Source of the DNA: Kiritimatiellales bacterium
GTDB taxonomy: Bacteria; Verrucomicrobiota; Kiritimatiellia; Kiritimatiellales; Tichowtungiaceae
Assembly: GCA_028692515.1 (NCBI GenBank)
Contig: JAQUXG010000066.1
Location: 1 to 8,254 of the forward strand
Length of the DNA stretch: 8,254 bases
Reading direction: 5' to 3'
The notes beneath the pieces were generated by a model. The model was not told the origin of the DNA. It searched no databases and was given only the letters and a program-made list of their open reading frames with translations. Below are positions 1-8,254 of this stretch, in pieces. Positions within the stretch are counted from its first letter, which is position 1. Every line of letters starts with the position of its first letter. A program made the translations under genes and the position numbers.

Positions 1-1135
1 AGTCGTGCAGGTCGCGGCCGACTTTATGCCGCTCGCGGGCGGCGAGTTCGTTCATTTCTTCTTCCATATGCACCCGTTCATGGAGATTTTCTTCCAGACG
101 GGTGTTGGCGATGCGTAGCTCCTCTGTACGGACGCGCACTTCGGCCTCGATTTTACGCGTTCTGTTGCTGAGTAACAGGAGCAGGCTGGTCATTAGCGCG
201 GTGATGATCAGTCCGGCGAGGAGCACTGCCGTTGAGCGGTGTCCGGTGACGGAACCTGGCAGGAAGCACTTAAAAATCCATTGTGCACCGATGGCTTCCA
301 GAGGATGGAGGTAGATCCACCCGCCGGAACCGCGCTGAATAGTTCCTTCCGTCTTCGATCCCGGAGGAAGGGGCTGTAACGACATCCTGAGTTCTGACGA
401 GGAGCCTGAAAGAGCCGCAATGTGTTTAAGAATTACTTCGGGGTGAAGCGCGGCGACCGCAAACCCGATAACGTTTCCGAATGTGTACAGGGTGTTCGGC
501 TTGACCTGTCCCTGTATAACGGGCGCAAAGACCCAGTAAGCGGGGTTTCCGGTTTTTGAAAAAGAGTCTGTTGATATTACCAGCGCGGGGCGGCGGGTCT
601 GTTCAATCTGTTCAATGGCGCGGCGGGACTCCTCGCCGAGGGACGAAAAATCAAATCCAATCGGAAGATTCAGTCCGTTCGCCCGGCTCTGCCATGTGAG
701 GGGGTAATAAACGGATTTGGGTTCGGCCGGAATCCAGGTTCCCTTCGGGCCCTGTTGCACAACCTGATAGGCTCCCGGTTGGTTTTTGGCTTTGCCTTCA
801 ATTTCGTTGCGTAGCCAAGGGTTGATCCGCTGGGTCAGTCCGAACGGACCCAGTACGGTGTGTTGATGAACCAGTCCTTTCTGGACAAATTCGTCCATGG
901 CTGCCTGGTTGACTGCATCGGACAGGGCATGCAGGGCGCAGACCGATTCCAGCACCTCGGAAAAAAGATACAATTCCTGTTCGGTGTTGAGTCGCAGTGT
1001 TTCGGCGGTCAGCCGCGCCGCGTCGGCTTCCGTCTGCGCGATGCGGTTTTGCAGATGTAAAGAAATGACAATGCCTGTCAGCGCGGTGAGGGTGGCAAGG
1101 AGTAGGGGCCAGTGAATGATTGGAGCGGATTTCAT
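1..1135 (-). CDS. CHASE-domain sensor histidine kinase, HisKA_3 (NarX/LuxR-partner) type; 3' part beyond the window
   Basis: The frame stays open from the ATG at 1135-1133 to the left edge, giving 378 residues; the C-terminus is missing. Seen: a transmembrane segment at about residues 9-29, an extracytoplasmic region of about 270 residues, a second transmembrane segment at about 302-324 (STAVLLAGLIITALM), a charged heptad-like linker at about 329-363, then ERHKVGRDLHD, where H377 is the expected phospho-accepting histidine of the HisKA_3 family. The outer region has CHASE-like features: YPLTW, then PIGFDFSSLGEESRRAI, then a PAYWVFAPVI strand. CHASE domains sense small extracellular ligands; the ligand here cannot be told. 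An in-frame stop three codons upstream fixes the start, although no clear Shine-Dalgarno is visible. A terminator separates it from the gene upstream, so it should have its own promoter. HisKA_3 kinases usually pair with a NarL/LuxR response regulator, which would lie off the left edge. Family call firm; CHASE call fairly firm. Confidence 0.88.
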   Translation of the reverse strand, partial: MKSAPIIHWPLLLATLTALTGIVISLHLQNRIAQTEADAARLTAETLRLNTEQELYLFSEVLESVCALHALSDAVNQAAMDEFVQKGLVHQHTVLGPFGLTQRINPWLRNEIEGKAKNQPGAYQVVQQGPKGTWIPAEPKSVYYPLTWQSRANGLNLPIGFDFSSLGEESRRAIEQIEQTRRPALVISTDSFSKTGNPAYWVFAPVIQGQVKPNTLYTFGNVIGFAVAALHPEVILKHIAALSGSSSELRMSLQPLPPGSKTEGTIQRGSGGWIYLHPLEAIGAQWIFKCFLPGSVTGHRSTAVLLAGLIITALMTSLLLLLSNRTRKIEAEVRVRTEELRIANTRLEENLHERVHMEEEMNELAARERHKVGRDLHD

Positions 1136-1237
1136 GATAAATCACGTATCATATTTCAGGCGGCCCACAAAGAGTTTATGCCGACCTGATAGCCTCGATA
1201 AACACGATAACTCATAAAAACAGAGTAAAGCAGGGAT

Positions 1238-1266
1238 AAAAAAGCGCCCCGCGAACGGGACGCTTT
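1238..1266 (-). terminator. Rho-independent terminator after the PEP-CTERM gene
   Basis: On the minus strand an 11-bp stem with one G-U pair (core AGCGTCCCG/CGGGGCGCT) closes on a TTCG tetraloop (UUCG in RNA, unusually stable) and runs into six T. It lies 20 bp past the stop of the PEP-CTERM gene and about 100 bp before the histidine kinase start, so it ends the secreted-protein unit. Confidence 0.93.
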
Positions 1267-1286
1267 CGAGTCAACTCATTAAAGGG

Positions 1287-1847
1287 TTAGCTGAGGCGTT
1301 GTTTCAGGCGCACTAGCCAAGCCAGTCCGCCGCCAAGGGCGAGGAGCATCGCGGTTGCCGGCTCCGGGACTACCTGTTGCCATTCGTTGGCGGTGCCTGC
1401 CACGGTGTAGGTGTAAGGGTCACCGGCACCCAGTTGTGTCAGCGTGCCGGATGTATTGAAAACAATCGAGGACGAGGCGTTTGCGATGCTGTCGGCGTTG
1501 AAAATCACCGTGTACACATACGCGTTAGCGTATGTGGTTTCCCATCCTGCGGCGAAAGTTGTGCCAAACGAGATGCTTCCTCGGCCATTATCGACGGTTA
1601 TCGCATTAAAGCCGCTCATCAGGATGTCGTCTGCATCGGAGGATTGTCCCCCCAGTGACTTATCGAAGGTGACAGTGCTTAAATCAGTCACACCGCTGGT
1701 CACTTCGTACATTTGCACCCACCAGCCATTTTGGATTCCGAAGTTTGAAAGCAGATCCATTGCCGGAGCATCCCAAGACAGTTCGGCCATCGAACCAGCC
1801 GTCAGGCAGAGCAGTGATAGTGTTATGATCAGTATTTTTTTCATCAT
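1287..1847 (-). CDS. PEP-CTERM sorting-domain exported protein of unknown function
   Basis: 186 residues. Seen: a Sec signal peptide (MMKKILIITLSLLCL, likely cleaved after the SMA near residue 21); a Ser/Thr/Gly/Asn-rich beta-type body with few charges; and a C-terminal sorting signal with VPEP at residues 160-163, a hydrophobic stretch (ATAMLLALGGGLAWLV) and a basic end RLKQRLS. This tripartite tail is the PEP-CTERM signal, known to be processed by an exosortase in bacteria that make exopolysaccharide or biofilm matrix. No exosortase gene is in the window, so it must be elsewhere. The body matches no family I recognise. Two adjacent ATG codons (1847 and 1844) could start it. The gene begins 23 bp after the repeat-module protein and is followed by a terminator, so the two are probably co-transcribed and may act together at the cell surface; that link is inferred. 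Confidence 0.9.
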   Translation of the reverse strand: MMKKILIITLSLLCLTAGSMAELSWDAPAMDLLSNFGIQNGWWVQMYEVTSGVTDLSTVTFDKSLGGQSSDADDILMSGFNAITVDNGRGSISFGTTFAAGWETTYANAYVYTVIFNADSIANASSSIVFNTSGTLTQLGAGDPYTYTVAGTANEWQQVVPEPATAMLLALGGGLAWLVRLKQRLS

Positions 1848-1870
1848 TTATTCCGAGTTTAGCTCATTTC

Positions 1871-2659
1871 TTATTCAAAAACCTGAGAGTAACGATTGGT
1901 TTCAGACCATGTGAAGCCGGTTACGGCTTCGTACCATACACCCTCGCCGAGATTAATAATGTTTGTAGCGAGGATGATCTGCCCCCATTCAGCGGCGTTA
2001 TTCGCCTTATACCATTTTCCGTCCGTCCACAAGGCGTAGCGTTGATATCCATTACCCGTCCAAACGGATATTTTGTCGCAGCCAGCAAGAAAATCGGATG
2101 CAGATCCTCCATTCTCTCTAAAAGTTGTTTCGTTTAGGGCGATAGAGGAGCTGAAGGGGTAGGAGATCATCTGGTAGTTTTGGACAATCGCCACTTCTTG
2201 CGTGCTAACCGAAACAACATTGCCGCTGATCAGAATCGTGTTGGTTTCTGTAGACGATCCGGCGGAAGCAATCCAAAAGCCGCATCCCATGGGCACCTCA
2301 GGGTCACCCTCAATAATATTTCCCCACTGAGCGGCATCGTTTGCCTTGTAGAATTTTCCGTCAGTCCATTGCGCCCATCTTTGGTATTTCGATGTAGCCG
2401 GATCCCACATGGAAATGATGTCACAACCAGCCAGAAAGTCGCTTTGCGCGAGTTGATTCGTTCCGAAGATTGAAGAGAGAGTATTTGTTTCGGCTGTTTC
2501 AAAGCTGGCGGAAATTAGGCGAAATTTTCCGCCCGGTGCGAGATTTATTTTCGTATACCCCAGAATGTTGGCGGAGGCGACGGTGCTTTGAGCCGGAGAG
2601 ACCGAGGCCAATCCCGAGACCACAACAAAAAATACAAAAATGTTTTTCACACCTCTCAT
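1871..2659 (-). CDS. Secreted protein with two tandem ~110-residue modules, function unknown
   Basis: 262 residues from the ATG at 2659. That start is preferred because AAAGGG lies 9 nt upstream and translation begins directly with a signal peptide (MRGVKNIFVFFVVVSGLA, cleavage near SPA-QS). An ATG at 2668 and a TTG at 2686 are in-frame alternatives. The mature protein starts ANILGYTKINLAPGG, an opening that resembles exported proteins of Verrucomicrobia and relatives (from memory, not a search). The rest is an internal duplication: module A around residues 30-138 and module B around 148-262. Each has the core SDFLAGCD-x-IS-x-W, YQR, WTDGK, YKAN, AA-x-WG-x-II and ends in GFW or GVWY. The cores are roughly two-thirds identical by eye. 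Each core keeps one Cys; module A has a second Cys (MGCGFW). The aromatic-rich make-up is compatible with a beta-sandwich or carbohydrate-binding fold, but that is a guess. It has no PEP-CTERM tail itself and sits 23 bp before a PEP-CTERM gene. Confidence 0.82.
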   Translation of the reverse strand: MRGVKNIFVFFVVVSGLASVSPAQSTVASANILGYTKINLAPGGKFRLISASFETAETNTLSSIFGTNQLAQSDFLAGCDIISMWDPATSKYQRWAQWTDGKFYKANDAAQWGNIIEGDPEVPMGCGFWIASAGSSTETNTILISGNVVSVSTQEVAIVQNYQMISYPFSSSIALNETTFRENGGSASDFLAGCDKISVWTGNGYQRYALWTDGKWYKANNAAEWGQIILATNIINLGEGVWYEAVTGFTWSETNRYSQVFE

Positions 2660-2686
2660 CGCAAGCATCCCTTTCTGAACGGACAA

Positions 2687-2889
2687 CCATTTTGAACGCC
2701 TGATAATAGGATATGAGTTGTATTTTTCCCAGTAATTTTCCGGGTAAATGTGCGGGTTATATGCTTCGGGTGTTTTGGGCGCAACCGGCTTATTCGCAGG
2801 AAATTACGATCGTTTTACGCGCGATTGATTTCTTTTCAATATCGCGTAGCCGGAAGAAATCCGGGCCATCGACCGGAAGCACCGGCCGC
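2687..2889. other. Intergenic region between the MFS gene and the secreted pair
   Basis: About 200 bp without a credible gene. It contains the promoter candidate at 2756-2784. Just past the MFS stop there are short CCGG-based hairpins on the minus strand (about 2851-2886), but none is followed by a T-run. I therefore see no convincing intrinsic terminator for the pyrG-MFS unit; read-through or Rho-dependent ending is possible. Confidence 0.6.
2756..2784 (-). promoter_or_regulatory. Candidate sigma70-type promoter for the secreted-protein pair
   Basis: On the minus strand TTGCGC (2784-2779) and TATAAC (2761-2756) are separated by exactly 17 bp. Transcription would start near 2749, giving a leader of about 90 nt to the preferred ATG at 2659. 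It lies between the MFS stop and the secreted gene, where a promoter is expected if the two units are separate. Pattern match only. Confidence 0.5.
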
Positions 2890-6056
<3,167 letters not shown>

Positions 6057-6065
6057 CTAGGTCAC

Positions 6066-6095
6066 AAAAAAGCCCCGGCAAAACTGCCGGGGCTT
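6066..6095 (-). terminator. Rho-independent terminator after the PFOR-rubredoxin unit
   Basis: On the minus strand a perfect GC-rich stem of at least 10 bp (AGCCCCGGCA/TGCCGGGGCT as a self-complementary pair, read outward), loop GTTT, then six T. It starts 16 bp past the rubredoxin stop and is the clearest terminator in the window. Confidence 0.95.
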
Positions 6096-6111
6096 CGGTT
6101 CGAAACGGTTA

Positions 6112-6273
6112 TTATTCAACCGGTTCGAAGTATTCCTTGGCGGCGCCGCATTCCGGACAAACCCAATCTTCGGGAAGGTCTGCGAATGCTGTTCCGGCCG
6201 GGAATCCGTTATCGGGATCGCCTACGGCTGGATCGTAAATGTAGCCGCAAGGTACGCATGTGTATTTTTTCAT
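6112..6273 (-). CDS. Rubredoxin
   Basis: 53 residues, the normal size for a one-domain rubredoxin, and short enough to be missed by length cut-offs. A small cytoplasmic one-electron carrier with a single iron held by four cysteines. Seen: Cys6 and Cys9 in [10 protein letters not shown], Cys39 and Cys42 in [11 protein letters not shown], with the family hallmarks [13 protein letters not shown] and DLPEDW between them; no ligand is missing. The start at 6273 has a good Shine-Dalgarno (AGGAG, 8 nt before the ATG). It follows the pyruvate:ferredoxin oxidoreductase stop by 30 bp and is followed at once by a terminator, so it is the last gene of that operon. Rubredoxin is known to accept electrons from PFOR in green sulfur bacteria, and in other anaerobes feeds peroxide- or superoxide-reducing enzymes. 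The position here favours PFOR as partner, but this is inferred. Confidence 0.97.
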   Translation of the reverse strand: MKKYTCVPCGYIYDPAVGDPDNGFPAGTAFADLPEDWVCPECGAAKEYFEPVE

Positions 6274-6303
6274 TTGGGGATCTCCTGTTTTGTTTTTCAG
6301 AAA

Positions 6304-8254
6304 CTACATGATTTTGCCGAGATTTTCCATAAAGGACATCCTGCGTTTTGCATCGTCTTCCGCCTGCTGGAACAGGGCTTCGGCTTCCTTCGGCGCGGCC
6401 TTAAGCAACTGCGTATAACGGCGTTCGCTACGGATGAACTCCTGGAAGTTGCCTGTTGGCGGCTTGCTTTCCCAGACGAAGCGCTTGCCTTCTTCGGCAG
6501 CCGGGTTGTAGCGGAAGAGCGGCCAGTAACCGCACTCCACAGCCCGTTTTTCTTCAACCTGAGTCTTCATCATGTCGATGCCGTGCGCAATACACGGAGC
6601 GTAGGCGATGACAATCGACGGTCCGTCATAGGCGGCCGCTTCCATCAGTGCTTTCTGCGTCTGCATGCGGTTGGCACCCATCGAGATCGACGCGACGTAC
6701 ACATAGCCGTAGCTCATGCACATAAAGCTGAGGTTCTTTTTGCCCGTCCGTTTTCCGGCTGCGGCAAACTGAGCCACGGCACCGATCGGGGTGGATTTGG
6801 ACATCTGGCCGCCGGTGTTCGAATACACTTCGGTGTCGAGCACCAGAATGTTCACGTTCTTGCCGGAAGCAACCACGTGGTCGAGTCCGCCGTAGCCGAT
6901 GTCGTAGGCCCATCCGTCACCGCCGAAGATCCAGACGCTCTTGTCGGCGAAGTAATCCTGCAGTTCGGTGATCTTGGTCAGCACTTCTTTCAACTCGCCC
7001 TCGGCCGTTTTGAGCGCGCCCGGGAGGAGCATCTTGACGGCGTTCTGTGTGACGACAGCGGCATCGTTAGCGGTTTTACCCGTTTCGAGTGCGTTGGTCA
7101 TCGCGGCAGCGAGATCCTGATCGACACCCAGCTCAATGGCTTTAGCGGTCAGGCCGCCAAGCATCTTGCGGTTGTTATCCACCGCCAGACGCATGCCGAG
7201 ACCGTACTCCGCGTTGTCTTCGAACAGGGAGTTACCCCACGCCGGACCACGGCCTTCTTTGCTCTTGCAGTACGGGATCGCCGGGAAGGTTCCGCCGTAG
7301 ATGGAGGAGCAGCCCGTGGCATTCGCAACAATCATGTGCTCGCCGCAGATCTGGCTGACCAGCTTGACATAGGGAGTCTCACCGCAACCGCCGCAGGCAC
7401 CGGAGAACTCAAACAGCGGCTTCTTGAACTGCATTCCCTTAAGGGTTGATTCGGCAACGCCGTCGAGGACGTTGTCCGGAAGGGCTTCGAAGTACTCAGC
7501 GTTTTTGCGTTCGCCGGCATCGCGTTCTTCATCAATCGTCTTGAATTCAAGCGCTTTCGTCTTGGCCGGGCAGGTTTCGACGCAGACGCCGCAACCGGTA
7601 CAGTCTTCGATGTAAACCTGAATCTTATATTGCAGATCGCGGTCGTTCTTGGTGGTCGATTTAAGCGTGTTGAAACTTTCCGGCTTGTCCGTCAGATCTT
7701 TTGGATCCATCTGTTTGGCGCGGATAACGGCATGCGGGCAGGCCATGACGCACTGGTTACACTGGATGCAGTTTTCGCTGACCCAATGCGGGACGCGCGG
7801 AGCAATACCGCGTTTTTCGAGTGCGCTGGTACCGGTCGGCAGAACGCCGTCAAACGACATTTTGGAAACCGGAACGTCGTCGCCTTTGAGCAGGAGCACC
7901 GGCTCCATTACATCTTTAGCGAAACAGCCGGGAGCTTCGTTGATCAGGGTTGTCGGAACAAACGACTTCGTGATCGTTGCCGGAACCTTCACCTGTTCCA
8001 GTGCGGCACAGGCTTTGTCCACACAGGCCCAGTTCATCTTGATGATGTCTTCGCCCTTTTTGGCAAAGCTCTTCTTGATGGCGTTTTTGATCAACTCGAT
8101 CGCTTTGTCCTGCTCCAGCACGCCGGAGAGTTTAAAGAAGGCTGTCTGCATCACCGTGTTAATGCGGCTTCCGAGACCGACATCCATCGAGATCTTCAGA
8201 GCATCAATGTTGAAGAACTTAATTTTGCGCTGAATGATGATTTCCTGCATCTCG
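6304..8254 (-). CDS. nifJ: Pyruvate:ferredoxin (flavodoxin) oxidoreductase, C-terminal ~650 residues; 5' part beyond the window
   Basis: The enzyme oxidises pyruvate with CoA to acetyl-CoA and CO2 and reduces ferredoxin or flavodoxin; cytoplasmic, oxygen-sensitive, central to anaerobic energy metabolism. The frame runs off the right edge; the family is about 1,170-1,200 residues, so close to half is missing. Counting from the Met codon at 8250: the end of the gamma-type domain (GLGSRINTVMQTAFFKLSGVL, 25-45); a ferredoxin domain with two 4Fe-4S motifs, C161/164/167/171 and C217/220/223/227; the third-cluster ligands C286, C289, C314 and C553, the first three spaced as in the Desulfovibrio enzyme; the thiamine diphosphate motif GGDGWAYDIGYGG (443-455) with NTGGQ (478-482); and a C-terminal extension ending KRRMSFMENLGKIM. 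That Met is internal, not the true start. All domains sit in one chain, as in bacterial PFOR, unlike the split archaeal form. Rubredoxin follows in the same operon. Confidence 0.97.
   Translation of the reverse strand, partial: EMQEIIIQRKIKFFNIDALKISMDVGLGSRINTVMQTAFFKLSGVLEQDKAIELIKNAIKKSFAKKGEDIIKMNWACVDKACAALEQVKVPATITKSFVPTTLINEAPGCFAKDVMEPVLLLKGDDVPVSKMSFDGVLPTGTSALEKRGIAPRVPHWVSENCIQCNQCVMACPHAVIRAKQMDPKDLTDKPESFNTLKSTTKNDRDLQYKIQVYIEDCTGCGVCVETCPAKTKALEFKTIDEERDAGERKNAEYFEALPDNVLDGVAESTLKGMQFKKPLFEFSGACGGCGETPYVKLVSQICGEHMIVANATGCSSIYGGTFPAIPYCKSKEGRGPAWGNSLFEDNAEYGLGMRLAVDNNRKMLGGLTAKAIELGVDQDLAAAMTNALETGKTANDAAVVTQNAVKMLLPGALKTAEGELKEVLTKITELQDYFADKSVWIFGGDGWAYDIGYGGLDHVVASGKNVNILVLDTEVYSNTGGQMSKSTPIGAVAQFAAAGKRTGKKNLSFMCMSYGYVYVASISMGANRMQTQKALMEAAAYDGPSIVIAYAPCIAHGIDMMKTQVEEKRAVECGYWPLFRYNPAAEEGKRFVWESKPPTGNFQEFIRSERRYTQLLKAAPKEAEALFQQAEDDAKRRMSFMENLGKIM

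Noticed and set aside
798..1145. 115-codon minus-strand frame overlapping the kinase N-terminus
   Set aside because: It is the wrong frame over the kinase sensor region; its product is Arg/His/Pro-rich without motif, whereas the kinase frame has TM segments, CHASE features and an H-box.
1136..1237. Promoter for the histidine kinase
   Set aside because: Only weak matches (TTATCG, 17 bp, TAAACT) are present; a promoter is expected here but I cannot place it with confidence.
6274..7449. 391-codon plus-strand open frame antisense to PFOR (and a 194-codon one at 7649-8233)
   Set aside because: The opposite strand encodes all the Fe-S and thiamine diphosphate motifs of PFOR; the plus-strand products look like random translations rich in His, Arg and Gly.

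Overview
All genes in this window read on the minus strand, so transcription runs from the right edge to the left. The combination suggests an anaerobic member of the PVC bacteria, most likely Kiritimatiellota/Verrucomicrobiota. The grounds are a one-piece pyruvate:ferredoxin oxidoreductase with rubredoxin (strict anaerobe style), a PEP-CTERM exported protein, and a secreted protein opening with the 'ANILGYTKINL' type of sequence that I associate with verrucomicrobial exported proteins. The lineage is inferred from gene content, not from a marker gene.

Layout in transcription order. (1) 8254-6304: C-terminal half of pyruvate:ferredoxin oxidoreductase, cut by the right edge. 30 bp later comes a 53-aa rubredoxin (6273-6112), then a strong intrinsic terminator (6095-6066). 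(2) A 178-bp gap holds that terminator, two palindromic TTCCA-type dyads 22 bp apart and a possible promoter. It leads to pyrG (CTP synthase, 5933-4326), whose stop overlaps the start of a 12-TM-type MFS transporter (4329-2890) in an ATGA junction. (3) A ~200-bp gap with a good sigma70-like promoter precedes a two-gene secreted cassette: an exported protein built from two copies of a ~110-residue module (2659-1871) and, 23 bp on, a short PEP-CTERM protein (1847-1287). A UUCG-loop terminator (1266-1238) closes it. (4) 1135 to the left edge: the sensor half of a CHASE-domain histidine kinase, cut just after its phospho-acceptor histidine.

How the genes fit together: the right-hand pair is central anaerobic carbon/electron metabolism (pyruvate to acetyl-CoA, with reduced electron carriers). 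The middle pair is pyrimidine nucleotide synthesis plus a coupled transporter of unknown substrate. The third pair consists of cell-surface/exported proteins, probably handled by Sec and, for the PEP-CTERM protein, by an exosortase encoded elsewhere. The kinase begins a separate signalling unit whose catalytic domain, and perhaps response regulator, lie beyond the left edge.

I see no CRISPR array, tRNA, rRNA, insertion sequence or phage gene. Most of the window is ordinary housekeeping. The least explained parts are the duplicated-module secreted protein with its PEP-CTERM neighbour, the paired dyads upstream of pyrG, and the PFOR-rubredoxin and pyrG-MFS pairings.
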